Notes under the pieces: generated by a model
What the model saw: only the letters and a program-made list of their open reading frames with translations
The model's database searches: none
Told to the model about the DNA's origin: nothing
Made by a program: the position numbers and the translations under genes
Part shown: piece by piece, positions 1-11,267 of the stretch
Position numbering within the stretch: the first letter of the stretch is position 1
Layout: each line of letters opens with the position of its first letter
NCBI GenBank assembly: GCA_950097015.1
Contig: CATNEN010000041.1
Coordinates: forward strand, 732,501-796,500
Origin: Macrostomum hystrix
Lineage: Eukaryota > Platyhelminthes > Macrostomidae
Direction of reading: 5' to 3'
DNA length: 64,000 nucleotides

Positions 1-293
1 GTGTGTGAGTGTGTGTGTGTGAGTGTGTGTGTGAGTGTGTGTGTGAGTGTGTGAGTGTGTGTGAGTGTGTGTGAGTGTGTGTGTGTGTGTGAGTGTGTGT
101 GAGTGTGTGTGAGTGTGTGTGAGTGTGTGAGTTTGTGAGTGTGTGTGAGTGTGTGTGAGTGTGTGAGTGTGTGTGAGTGTGTGTGTGTGTGTGAGTGTGT
201 GTGAGTGTGTGTGAGTGTGTGTGAGTGTGTGCGAGTGTGTGTGAGTGTGTGTGTGAGTGTGTGAGTGTGAGTGTGCGTGTGCGAGTGTGTGTG
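1..293. repeat. GT-rich microsatellite
   Basis: A run of GTGTGTGAGTGT-type dinucleotide repeat with regular GA interruptions, reaching the left window edge. It is not a telomeric motif. Short frames inside it are not genes. Confidence 0.95.
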
Positions 294-840
294 AGATGGA
301 AGGGACGCACCGGTCGGCGGGGCGGCAAAATCGCATTTTCAACGTGAGTCCACCCCGACTGATCATTGATTGCCAGAGAGGGTCTGGACGGAGTCTGCAG
401 GCGGGGGGGCGGGCGGGTTCTGGATGGGATGACGGAGAAATTCGATTGCGGCGGTTTAAAAAATGATACCCGAGTGCGGCTGCTGTGCACCGCCCCCCCG
501 CCGCCAGCTCCTGACTGACTTATCAAAGTCAGATTCGTCTGCGGTTCTTTCTGGCTCCGATTTTATCCACTTTTCCGCCTGCTTCTTCTTTCGCGGCCTG
601 CACTTTAATTTGTCCCTGAAGTGTCTGCAGACCGCCTGCCCGGCTAGGCGGTGCACTCTGATGAGCAAAGGACTTCTTTGAGCTTTTCCTGTCTCTGGCC
701 GACTCCAATTCTTCCGAATAATTTGTTTGCTAGAGAGAGCTACAGGAATCACTGAATCACTTCATGGCATGGCAACTGCTCTGCCTGTCTGCCTGTCCTA
801 TCTCTCTGCTTTTGTCTAGCGTCTTTCAGATTCAACACTG
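294..840. other. Non-repetitive spacer, no gene seen
   Basis: Mixed-composition unique DNA between the GT repeat and the 10-bp satellite. Frames are short and lack recognisable domains or exon-like codon bias. It probably belongs to a long intron, or the 5' flank, of the cadherin gene to the right. Confidence 0.5.
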
Positions 841-874
841 GCCCTCTGCCTGACTCTCCCTGCTAGACTGCATT

Positions 875-3800
875 TTGCAGACTCTGCCCCTCTCTGCCAC
901 TCTCTGCCACCCTCTGCCACTCTCTGCCACTCTCTGCCCCTCTCTGCCACTCTCTGCCACTCTCTGCCCCTCTCTGCCACTCTCTGCCACCCTCTGCCAC
1001 TCTCTGCCACTCTCTGCCCCTCTCTGCCACTCTCTGCCACTCTCTGCCCCTCTCTGCCACTCTCTGCCACTCTCTGCCACCCTCTGCCACTCTCTGCCAC
1101 TCTCTGCCACTCTCTGCCACCCTCTGCCACTCTCTGCCACTCTCTGCCACTCTCTGCCACTCTCTGCCACTCTCTGCCACCCTCTGCCACTCTCTGCCAC
1201 TCTCTGCCACTCTCTGCCACCCTCTGCCACTCTCTGCCACTCTCTGCCACTCTCTGCCACCCTCTGCCACTCTCTGCCACTCTCTGCCACCCTCTGCCAC
1301 TCTCTGCCACTCTCTGCCACTCTCTGCCACCCTCTGCCACTCTCTGCCACTCTCTGCCACCCTCTGCCACTCTCTGCCCCTCTCTGCCACTCTCTGCCAC
1401 TCTCTGCCCCTCTTTGTCACTCTCTGCCACTCTCTGCCACTCTCTGCCCTCTCTGCCCCTCTCTGTCACTCTCTGCCACTTTCTCCCACTCTCTGCCACT
1501 CTCTGCCACTCTCTGCCCTCTCTGCCCCTCTCTGTCACTCTCTGCCACTTTCTCCCACTCTCTGCCACTCTCTGCCACTCTCTGCCCCTCTCTGCCCCTC
1601 TCTGTCACTCTCTGCCACTTTCTCCAACTCTCTGCCACCCTCTGCCACCCTCTGCCACTCTCTGCCACCCTCTGCCACCCTCTGCCACTCTCTGCCACTC
1701 TCTGCCACCCTCTGCCACTCTCTGCCACTCTCTGCCACTCTCTGCCACCCTCTGCCACTCTCTGCCACTCTCTGCCACTCTCTGCCACCCTCTGCCACTC
1801 TCTGCCACTCTCTGCCACCCTCTGCCACTCTCTGCCACTCTCTGCCACTCTCTGCCACCCTCTGCCACTCTCTGCCACTCTCTGCCACCCTCTGCCACTC
1901 TCTGCCCCTCTCTGTCACTCTCTGCCACTCTCTGCCACTCTCTGCCACTCTCTGCCACCCTCTGCCACTCTCTGCCACTCTCTGCCACCCTCTGCCACTC
2001 TCTGCCCCTCTCTGTCACTCTCTCCCACTCTCTGCCCCTTGTCACTCTCTGTCACTCTCTGTCACTCTCTGCCACTCTCTGCCACCCTCTGCCACTCTCT
2101 GCCACTCTCTGCCACCCTCTGCCACTCTCTGCCACTCTCTGCCACCCTCTGCCACTCTCTGCCACTCTCTGCCACTCTCTGCCACCCTCTGCCACTCTCT
2201 GCCACTCTCTGCCACTCTCTGCCACCCTCTGCCACTCTCTGCCACTCTCTGCCACCCTCTGCCACTCTCTGCCCCTCTCTGTCACTCTCTCCCACTCTCT
2301 GCCCCTTGTCACTCTCTGTCACTCTCTGTCACTCTCTGCCCCTCTCTGCCACTCTCTGCCACTCTCTGCCCCTCTTTGTCACTCTCTGCCACTCTCTGCC
2401 ACTCTCTGCCCTCTCTGCCCCTCTCTGTCACTCTCTGCCACTTTCTCCCACTCTCTGCCACTCTCTGCCACTCTCTGCCCTCTCTGCCCCTCTCTGTCAC
2501 TCTCTGCCACTTTCTCCCACTCTCTGCCACTCTCTGCCACTCTCTGCCCCTCTCTGCCCCTCTCTGTCACTCTCTGCCACTTTCTCCAACTCTCTGCCAC
2601 CCTCTGCCCACCCTCTGCCACTCTCTGCCACCCTCTGCCACCCTCTGCCACTCTCTGCCACTCTCTGCCACCCTCTGCCACTCTCTGCCACTCTCTGCCA
2701 CTCTCTGCCACCCTCTGCCACTCTCTGCCACTCTCTGCCACTCTCTGCCACCCTCTGCCACTCTCTGCCACTCTCTGCCACCCTCTGCCACTCTCTGCCA
2801 CTCTCTGCCACTCTCTGCCACCCTCTGCCACTCTCTGCCACTCTCTGCCACCCTCTGCCACTCTCTGCCCCTCTCTGTCACTCTCTGCCACTTCTCTGCC
2901 ACTCTCTGCCACTCTCTGCCACCCTCTGCCACTCTCTGCCACTCTCTGCCACCCTCTGCCACTCTCTGCCCCTCTCTGTCACTCTCTCCCACTCTCTGCC
3001 CCTTGTCACTCTCTGTCACTCTCTGTCACTCTCTGCCACTCTCTGCCACCCTCTGCCACTCTCTGCCACTCTCTGCCACCCTCTGCCACTCTCTGCCACT
3101 CTCTGCCACCCTCTGCCACTCTCTGCCACTCTCTGCCACTCTCTGCCACCCTCTGCCACTCTCTGCCACTCTCTGCCACCCTCTGCCACTCTCTGCCACT
3201 CTCTGCCACTCTCTGCCACCCTCTGCCACTCTCTGCCACTCTCTGCCCTCTCTGCCCCTCTCTGTCACTCTCTGCCACTTTCTCCCACTCTCTGCCACTC
3301 TCTGCCACTCTCTGCCCCTCTCTGCCCCTCTCTGTCACTCTCTGCCACTTTCTCCAACTCTCTGCCACCCTCTGCCACCCTCTGCCACTCTCTGCCACCC
3401 TCTGCCACCCTCTGCCACTCTCTGCCACTCTCTGCCACCCTCTGCCACTCTCTGCCACTCTCTGCCACTCTCTGCCACCCTCTGCCACTCTCTGCCACTC
3501 TCTGCCACTCTCTGCCACCCTCTGCCACTCTCTGCCACTCTCTGCCACCCTCTGCCACTCTCTGCCACTCTCTGCCACTCTCTGCCACCCTCTGCCACTC
3601 TCTGCCACTCTCTGCCACCCTCTGCCACTCTCTGCCCCTCTCTGTCACTCTCTGCCACTCTCTGCCACTCTCTGCCACTCTCTGCCACCCTCTGCCACTC
3701 TCTGCCACTCTCTGCCACTCTCTGCCACCCTCTGCACTCTCTGCCACTCTCTGCCACCCTCTGCCACTCTCTGCCACTCTCTGCCACTCTCTGCCACCCT

Positions 3801-3945
3801 CTGCCACTCTCTGCCACTCTCTGCCCCTCTCTGCCACTCTCTGCCCCTCTCTGCCACTCTCTACCCTTCTCTGTCACTCTCTGCCACTCTCTCCCACTTT
3901 CTGCCCCTCTCTGCCCCACTGCCCCTCTCTGTCACTCTCTGCCCG
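875..3945. repeat. 10-bp satellite (TCTCTGCCAC), about 3.1 kb
   Basis: Tandem array of a 10-bp unit TCTCTGCCAC with CCTCTGCCAC, TCTCTGCCCC and TCTCTGTCAC variants. Because 10 bp is not a multiple of 3, each reading frame cycles through a 10-residue repeat. The unit has few stop codons in either direction, so very long open frames (up to about 1,050 codons) exist on both strands; they are artefacts. Variant blocks recur at about 962 bp (compare 1,414 onward with 2,376 onward), which shows a higher-order repeat. Confidence 0.95.
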
Positions 3946-3959
3946 TCTGAACTATTTGG

Positions 3960-4330
3960 CCCCGGCTATCGCAAAGTGCATTTCCCGCCCCAGTAAGACT
4001 GGAAGCCAGATAGATCGGTCTGAAAGCACCAATTAAAGTGTCTGAGAGAGCAATTCCGTGTCACTTCCAGTTTGATGCGGCCATTAAAGTATTCGTGCCG
4101 CGGCTCCCGCCGACCAGAAACTTGAGCAGGCAGCGGCAAATGCCTATTGAGCTATTTGCGGTGCGGTCCTATTGTTCAGTTCAATCCAATGCTGTGTGTT
4201 TGTGGCTGGCTGGATATTATTAGTGCGAATATTTGATTTATTACCCGTTTCCTTAATTCATTTTGCTACAATTCTAATCAGCCTACATCAGTATCGCACG
4301 GTTTAACTTTACACTCCCCTCACTCTATCT
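3960..4330. other. Unique spacer, no gene seen
   Basis: Unique sequence between two satellites. No domain-bearing frame or RNA gene is visible. Confidence 0.4.
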
Positions 4331-4354
4331 GCCTAATTCTCATTCCCTCATATC

Positions 4355-5115
4355 CACCTCTCCCTCTCTCTCCCTCTCCCTCTCTCTCCCTCTCTCTCCC
4401 TCTCTCCCTTCCTCTATCTCCCTACCTCTCTCTCCCTAACTTTCTCTCCCTACCTCTCTCTCCCTACCTCTCTCTCCCTACCTCTCTCTCCCTAACTTTC
4501 TCTCCCTACCTCTCTCTCCCTACCTCTCTCTCCCTACCTCTCTCTCCCTACCTCTCTTTCCCTCTCTCCCTACCTCTCTCTCCCTACCTCTCTCTCCCTA
4601 CCTCTCTCTCCCTCTCTCCCTACCTCTCTTTCCCTCTCTCCCTACCTCTCTCTCCCTACCTCTCTCTCCCTCTCTCCCTACCTCTCTCTCCCTACCTCTC
4701 TCTCCCTACCTCTCTCTCCCTACCTCTCTCTCCCTACCTCTCTCTCCCTACCTCTCTCTCCCTACCTCTCTCTCCCTACCTCTCTCTCCCTACCTCTCTC
4801 TCCCTACCTCTCTCTCCCTACCTCTCTCTCCCTACCTCTCTCTCCCTACCTCTCTCTCCCTACCTCTCTCTCCCTACCTCTCTCTCCCTACCTCTCTCTC
4901 CCTACCTCTCTCTCCCTACCTCTCTCTCCCTACCTCTCTCTCCCTACCTCTCTCTCCCTACCTCTCTCTCCCTACCTCTCTCTCCCTACCTCTCTCTCCC
5001 TACCTCTCTCTCCCTACCTCTCTCTCCCTACCTCTCTCTCCCTACCTCTCTCTCCCTACCTCTCTCTCCCTACCTCTCTCTCCCTACCTCTCTCTCCCTA
5101 CCTCTCTCTACCTAC
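4355..5115. repeat. 14-bp pyrimidine satellite (CTCTCTCTCCCTAC)
   Basis: Tandem 14-bp unit, irregular at the left end and almost perfect from about 4,680 onward. It is a strand-asymmetric polypyrimidine tract, so it may adopt a triplex-type structure. It ends about 65 bp before the fold-back hammerhead element. Confidence 0.95.
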
Positions 5116-5232
5116 CTTTCTCTACGACCGAGTCAGTGCCACGGAGTTGAGTGAGTATGGATTGAGTTGCGGGGCGCTGCCGAATCGATTACGATATGTT
5201 GAGATTGAAAGCTGGATTTGAACAAGCGCCTA

Positions 5233-5320
5233 TAGCCTAATGGCTAGAGCGCTAGGCTAGACTCTACTGATGAGCTCCAAAAAGAGCGAAACGCGTCTGG
5301 AGTTGCCTTGGTTCGAATCC
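5233..5320 (+). promoter_or_regulatory. Internal Pol III promoter, A box and B box
   Basis: TAGCCTAATGG at 5,233-5,243 fits the A box consensus TRGYNNARNNG. GGTTCGAATCC at 5,310-5,320 fits the B box consensus exactly. The 66-bp gap between them is within the range tolerated by TFIIIC and holds the hammerhead. The sequence is not a functional tRNA: no acceptor stem or anticodon arm closes around it. Confidence 0.7.
5254..5308 (+). ncRNA. Type I hammerhead self-cleaving ribozyme
   Basis: All conserved core parts are present in order: CTGATGA (5,267-5,273), stem II GCTC/GAGC (5,274-5,277 with 5,284-5,287) closed by loop CAAAAA, GAAA (5,288-5,291), a very short stem III ACG/CGT (5,291-5,296), and C at 5,297 as the cleavage-site base after GT. 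Stem I pairs GACTCTA (5,260-5,266) with TGGAGTT (5,298-5,304), using G-T wobbles. After a two-base TA bulge it continues as AGGC/GCCT (5,254-5,257 with 5,305-5,308). A stem I bulge facing loop II is the arrangement used for the activity-enhancing tertiary contact in natural hammerheads. The short stem III is typical of hammerheads in animal retroelements. Confidence 0.9.
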
Positions 5321-5357
5321 TGATTTCAATTTTTTCGATACATATCAGAATCGATTC

Positions 5358-5889
5358 CAACATTAGATTTTTGAAATTCAATGGGCATTGTCCTCTCTCC
5401 TCTCTCCCTCTCTCTCTAATGGCTAGTGCAGCTGGCACTTTGACTTGCACACCGGGTGGCCGCTGACAATGTCAGGTGACAATGAAATCTTGTTTTTTCC
5501 GGCAGCGCAAACTGACTGGCACGAATATTGTGGAAGGAATTTACCTGTTGCTTGAACAGCAGGACTGCCTGCAGCACATCAGGCCGCTGTTTGACAGCGG
5601 TTCGCCAGCCAGTCCACCGTCTACAATCTAGGGGGGAGGATTAACCTAGTCCAGGTGCTCTCAGGTGCAGACAGACCCGCACATCGATGGCAGAAGTCCA
5701 CGAAAGCAGCAAGTTCAAAGGAGATGATTTGCATGGAATTTCCCAGCTGTCATAATGTGCACTTGCGATGCTGTGGAACCATCTTTGATTAATTACTAAA
5801 TTCTCTATTTATGAGAAATCCCAACTGGCCGTTCACTGCAAATAAAATCATAAAGACTTTCGGAATTAGATCGGCTGTTCCGTTGTCGA
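5358..5889. other. Unique spacer, no gene seen
   Basis: Mixed unique sequence with no domain-bearing frame. It includes a short CT-rich stretch just after the hammerhead element. Confidence 0.4.
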
Positions 5890-6110
5890 GGTACTGCAAA
5901 ATGTTCGCCCTTGATGGCCAACCTCCAAGGCACAGTGCGAGTGTAAACTTCCTTTGTGGACACACCTTTGTGAGCGTGTGCCTGCCTACGGTATCTGTGT
6001 GCGTGTGTGCTCAGGAGTCAGCGAAATGAGCAGAATTGCGGGTCTAGTGCCACCAAATGGTGTGCCATTGCCCGCAGCCCTCCTGCAATTATTCTTATTA
6101 TTATTACTAA
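5890..6110 (+). mobile_element. SINE fragment, copy A of a three-copy family
   Basis: This stretch is the reverse complement of the left part of the SINE at 28.4 kb. Shared landmarks include CTCAGGAGTCAGCG, TACGGTATCTGTGTG, the GCGGGTCTAGTGCCACCAAATG segment and a closing ATT-rich tail. The tRNA-derived head seen in the copy at 28.4 kb is missing, so this copy is 5'-truncated. It has no coding capacity of its own. Confidence 0.75.
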
Positions 6111-7005
6111 CCCCAGAGGCACAGTGTAGGGTAGTACACTGCCTTACAAAGAGAAAGTCAAAATGTACTTGCATACTGTACATTATCGAAGTGTTCATCC
6201 GTCTTAATTCCCCTTAGCTTATGGGGAAAAAATAAAAAAAGTCTAACAAGGACCGAGGCTGTGACTCACCGGAGTTGATCTGACCTGACAGTTCGCAGAA
6301 TTATGGAAGCGAAAAAGTGCATTGGGAAAACTTCTTAGCCAGCCTCCGCAGTGCGGTCTGCCGGGCACTCAGCGATAACCCTGACTGCTCCGAGGAAATC
6401 TACTCAGGCCAGGCCACTCCAACACGTCTCCGAGCTGCTCCGCATCACCCATTGCCTCTTGGAGCTCCGCAAACATCAGAAATGTGACACCCGCTTGTCT
6501 GCCAACATGTTGCTAACCTGCTCTTAGGGGGGCCGCCCCGCCTCCTCCTCCCTCAATCTCTCCTCCAAGTCATTCCAAATCAGACGGTCTCTCACCGGTC
6601 TCTGTGTAGGATGGAGTGCTCAACCCTGAGCACTCGGTTTCATTCGGCAATGCAGCCTCCTTCACCTCATCTCAATCGCTAATTCCATCTCGGTTAGAGG
6701 GGCTGAAATCTGAAATCTGAAATCACTGCGCATTCTGCCATTCTTGTGATTCTCAGCACCTAATCTGTATTTGGATAAGAGAGCTGTCAGAACTCATCAG
6801 GTTTGAGTACTCAGTTGCTGCCCACTTTGAACTGGTCTGATTACTGTTTTCACTCTCAGGACCAGCAGAATGGCTGTCGATACCCTCTGCCGCCCTTCAT
6901 TTTTTATTGTCTCTGATCTCTTACGGCAAATTCCGCATCTTGTCCTGTGTCTGTCCACCCGTCATTTTATCCCAACCTTCCCTTTCTCTCTCATAATCTC
7001 ACTCC
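6111..7005. other. Unique spacer, no gene seen
   Basis: Non-repetitive DNA between SINE copy A and the 32-bp satellite. I looked for a cadherin exon that would precede the partial exon at 7.8 kb and found none, so this is probably intronic. Confidence 0.4.
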
Positions 7006-7009
7006 ATTC

Positions 7010-7705
7010 CTCCCTGTCTCTCTCATAATCCCATCCCATCCCTCACTGTCTCTCCCATAATCCCATCCCATCCCTCACTGTCTCTCCCATAATCCCATCC
7101 CATCCCTCACTGTCTCTCCCATAATCCCATCCCATCCCTCACTGTCTCTCCCATAATCCCATCCCATCCCTCACTGTCTCTCCCATAATCCCATCCCATC
7201 CCTCACTGTCTCTCCCATAATCCCATCCCATCCCTCACTGTCTCTCCCATAATCCCATCCCATCCCTCACTGTCTCTCCCATAATCCCATCCCATCCCTC
7301 ACTGTCTCTCCCATAATCCCATCCCATCCCTCACTGTCTCTCCCATAATCCCATCCCATCCCTCACTGTCTCTCCCATAATCCCATCCCATCCCTCACTG
7401 TCTCTCCCATAATCCCATCCCATCCCTCACTGTCTCTCCCATAATCCCATCCCATCCCTCACTGTCTCTCCCATAATCCCATCCCATCCCTCACTGTCTC
7501 TCCCATAATCCCATCCCATCCCTCACTGTCTCTCCCATAATCCCATCCCATCCCTCACTGTCTCTCCCATAATCCCATCCCATCCCTCACTGTCTCTCCC
7601 ATAATCCCATCCCATCCCTCACTGTCTCTCCATAATCCCATCCCATCCCTCACTGTCTCTCCCATAATCCCATCCCATCCCTCACTGTCTCTCCCATAAT
7701 CTCAA
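7010..7705. repeat. 32-bp minisatellite, about 22 copies
   Basis: Near-perfect tandem copies of a 32-bp unit that reads CCCATAATCCCATCCCATCC followed by CTCACTGTCTCT. The left units are more diverged; one internal unit near 7,630 has lost a base. It ends about 75 bp before the first visible cadherin exon, so it lies within the preceding intron. Confidence 0.95.
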
Positions 7706-7777
7706 CCCATTTTTACCTGTCTCTACCATAATCTCGCCGCGCTCCTCCAGTCTCATCAAAGCCCCCCGTTCCCCTAG

Positions 7778-10700
7778 AGTACACCCCGCAGTTTTATCCC
7801 CAGAGCACAGAGCCGCAATGTCACCATCCGCAGGCTCTGTCCGCCTGGCCCATCGGCTGGACTTTGAGTCGGCTGCTCAGCACGAGCTCAGCATCCTGGC
7901 TGCCAGGCCCGCCAGTCCCGGCCTGCCTGCCCGCCTGCGCCTCATGGTCGGAGTGCTGGTGAGGCGCGCGCGACTCTTTTTGGGCTCGAGTGTGCTTATC
8001 TAACTACTCGGGTCAGTAGGCTAGTTGAGAAAATAGCTGAAAAATATGTAGGAGTATATCTAAATCGCTTATCTAGCGAACCGCATTAAACTCACTGATT
8101 CTTTGAGGCCCCAAATATTCCGTTGGTCACAGCAATCGCCCAGTCCTTCAGTAGGAGGTCACAACACTCATCCCAGTCCTTCAGTGAATAATTCAACACA
8201 AATTCCAAACTCGCCTGCAGGATGAAAACGATGAGAAGCCCGAGTTTGAACTTCCCAGCTACCTACTTGAGATCTCCGAGGCCGAGCAGCCAGGCGTCCG
8301 CGCCTTAGCAACGCTGATTGCCAAGGACGCAGACTCAGGTCCCGGCGGTCACGTGACCTATTGGCTGGAAGGACAGGCCACCGAGTTCCTGGAGATTCGC
8401 CCGGAGACCGGGCAAGTCTGGCTGCGGCAGGCGCTGGACTTTGAGGCCAGGGCGGAACTCCGCGGCTGGGTTTGGGCCATAGACAGCGGCGAGCCTCGGC
8501 TGTCCGCCTCCGCGCCGCTCACGGTGAGGATCTTATGATGCCGAAAATTCCATTTTTGGGATCACATTCAAAGTCCCTAAGCTTTACCTCCCCTCAGATC
8601 CGCGTCCTGAACTTCAACGACAATCCGCCGGTGTTTGTCCGCCAGTGTTTCGATGCAGCCCTGCCGGTGAACTCGCCTCCCGGCACTTTCGTGGCGCGGC
8701 TCCACGCTATCGATGCCGACGAGGCGGCCGAGCTTCAGGCTCGGAGCTCCTCCGGGCCGAGCTTGACCTACCGCCTGGAGACTGGGTCGAATTCCAGCCG
8801 GCTCCGCGTCAACCCAGCAACCGGCGACGTCACCTACTGGCCGGCTATCGGTGAAACGGCCGCAGCGGAGCTGACCGTGACAGTTTTGGCCATAGACAGT
8901 GCACTGACTAGCCGGGCGACGCTACGAGTGCGGCTACTAGACGCGGGAGGCGGCCGCGGCCCCAGGTGCCCGCAGCGGCTGCTGCACGTGCGGCTGAGCG
9001 AGTCGGCGCCCACCGGGTCGACCGTCTTCCGCCTGGATTTTCACAACGGGCCTGTTGGTGCTGACATCATCGGCGACGTCGCCTCAGCTGCACTGGCTCT
9101 AGAAGTCGTCGGGAACGGCAGCGTCATCGTCGGGAAGCTTCGGGTGCCATTGGACAGGGAGCGGCAACGGCTATACGACTTTCTGCTGGCGGTGGCTGAT
9201 GCCGAAGGTCGATGGGACGTTTGCCAGGTGGGAAACTGCTGAAATGTGAAGCCTGATTGGCTACTTTGCCGTCTTAGCTCGAATAGACTAGCAATCCATT
9301 TCTCAGTCCAGGGAGCAGATTAGCAATCCGATTCACCATCAACTTCCCAGGTGGTCCTTTCTGTCGATGACGAAAACGACAATCCTCCCGAGTTCGACTT
9401 TCCCGGCGCCAGCGTTGTCATGGCAACGGACAGGACTCCCGATGCGCTCGTCCACCGCCTGACGGCCAGCGACGCGGACAGGCCGGATCTGCCTTCGGCT
9501 GTCCCCGCCAGGTTCGAACTCGTGACCGAGCCGGATCCCCGGTTCCGACTGGACCCTGAATCTGGCCGGGTCTCCCTGACGTCGGCGACAGGGTTCAACG
9601 ACTTGACAAAGGCGCGCCTTCGATTTCGCGCCGTGGACCGGGAGACGCCGCGCCTGACATCTGCCACCACGTTTCAGCTCGATGTGGTCTTCGCTGGTGT
9701 CAGTGGAATCCCCGAGCTGACGGCTGACTGCAGCCCTGGTCACAAGGACGGTCGCGCCAGCACGCTCATAATTCGAAGTTCGTCAGCGGACCTCGCAGTC
9801 TGCCGCATTCACCGTCACGGCCGGAACATCGCCTCCTTGGAGTCGGCTGGCCTTATGGTCGAGATTCGACCAGTGGGTGTCCTGGATGCCTTCGTCAATC
9901 TTGACGAGGTCCGTCTGCACCTGAAAAATCGGCAGCGCACAAGACGTTCAGCAGCTGCCGCCGCACCGGCCGCTTCCACAGTCCAGGTGACATTCTTCGT
10001 CGCTGACCGGCCCGATGTTCGACTTAGCCGCGACTTCTGGGTCGTCGCCGCGGTGCCCGCGTCTCCTCCTCCGACGCCGGCATTCGAGTCGGCCGCCTAC
10101 TCGCTTGCCGTGCGCGAAGACGCCCCGCCTGGGGAGCCGCTCTTAACGCTGCGAACAGCGCCGGGCGCCGCAGCTGTCGGCCGGTTGCGATTTCGGCTCG
10201 AAGCGGCTGCTGAGTCGGATGAGTGGCACCTGCAGCATCTCAGCCTGCACCCGGACACGGGCCTGCTGTCTGTCGGGTCTCGGCCGCTGGATCGCGAAAC
10301 TTTCCCCAGTCTTCACGCCGTCGCTGCAGTCGAGTTCGTGTCTGTGGCGGGCAGCGAAGCCGGAGTCATCGGCAGCACTGGCCGCTCTCCGCTGACCGTC
10401 TCCGTGCTGAACGTCAACGACAGGCCGCCCCGCTGGCCACCTGACGCACCTCGGCGAACTCGCGTCCGAGAATCTCTTCAACCCGGTGTCGTCTTGGCGA
10501 CGTTCAGAGTCCTTCGAGACGACGACGGAGTCGCGAACATCGGCATCGGCATTCGCTGGCGCCTCCTGGGCCCGACACCATCCGGTGTTGACTTGGATTC
10601 CATCGGTCGTCTGGTGGTTGTTGGCCGTCTTCGTCCGGGTCTCTGGCGCCTTCGCGTTGAAGCAATAGACGGCGCCAGCGTCGGTCGTGACGGCGGCATC

Positions 10701-11247
10701 GGCGGATTTGGCCTGGCAACTGCGGAGCCGCTGGTCCACGTGCTTGAGGTGGTGCGCGACCGCGCGACATACTGGCCACCACCGCCTCCGCCACTCTGCC
10801 AGCCGCAGGCCATCGACGTCAGCATCTCGGAGGCGGCCAGTGTCGGCACGGAGCTTGCCACTTCGTCGGAGTACTCTGCCAGTCCTGGAGGTGCTGGTGA
10901 CCTGCAGCTGCGCTTCTCCCTCGCCGCGAGTGCCGAAGAGCCGCCAGTGACCGCGAACCTCACCACCGGCCTGCTGACTCTCGCCCGGCCACTGGATCGC
11001 GAGCTGAGGGACATCCACACATTCGACATCGAGGTTGTCACGCTGGATCCGAGCATCGGCGTCGCCTCGGCCGGTTGTCGACTGCGATTTCGACTGCGTG
11101 TCGTTGATGAGAACGACTGCACGCCGAAGTTCATCGTGCCGCATGCTGGCTCGTCAAACGGATCGCCGCTCTGGCTGCCGCCGCTGCCGGAGGACGCGCC
11201 GCGGGGCGCCGTTGTCGGACGAGTCCTAGCGGTTGACTGCGACGCTG
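7778..11247 (+). CDS. FAT-like: FAT-like cadherin, exon block 1 (ectodomain, cadherin repeats)
   Basis: Exons: partial exon ending 7,958 (its acceptor lies between 7,778 and 7,804 and is uncertain), 8,221-8,523, 8,598-9,227 and 9,351-11,247. All junctions are GT-AG and in phase; the last donor is in phase 1. The translation holds about eight cadherin repeats with the calcium-binding signatures LDFE, DENDEKPEF, NDNPP, DADSG, DENDNPPEF and VDENDCTPKF. Several repeats are eroded; the one encoded around 9,720-10,080 lacks normal motifs and contains RQRTRRS (9,930-9,950), a furin-type site. Cadherin repeats are extracellular and mediate adhesion or planar polarity signalling. Upstream exons, including the signal peptide, must lie left of the window. 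Family assignment rests on the tail exon at 33.5 kb. Confidence 0.88.
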
Positions 11248-11267
11248 GTGAGGCTTGGCGCGGTGAG

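Larger units (their letters stand above)
5182..5357 (+). mobile_element. Fold-back tRNA-like SINE carrying a hammerhead ribozyme
   Basis: The element has a tRNA-like start (TAGCCTAATGGCTAGAGCGC), a perfect B box (GGTTCGAATCC at 5,310-5,320) and a hammerhead between them. Two roughly 45-bp arms, 5,182-5,226 and 5,308-5,357, are inverted complements of each other: both contain GAATCGATT, GATATGT, ATTGAAA and GGATTyGAAC in matching order. The transcript could therefore fold into one long hairpin capped by the ribozyme. Flatworm Sm-alpha elements are known to combine a Pol III tRNA-like promoter with a hammerhead, and this looks like the same idea. I infer that it is a non-autonomous retroelement; I cannot define target-site duplications. 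Confidence 0.7.

Noticed and set aside
1-293. Telomere or subtelomere
   Set aside because: GTGTGA repeats do not match TTAGGG-type animal telomere motifs; an ordinary microsatellite.
875-4036. Open frame of about 1,050 codons on the plus strand, with long frames on the minus strand
   Set aside because: It is a direct translation of the 10-bp satellite in all frames; no domain, splice or promoter context.
5229-5325. Functional tRNA gene with an intron
   Set aside because: A and B boxes are good, but no acceptor stem pairs and the insert is a ribozyme, not a tRNA intron at the anticodon loop.
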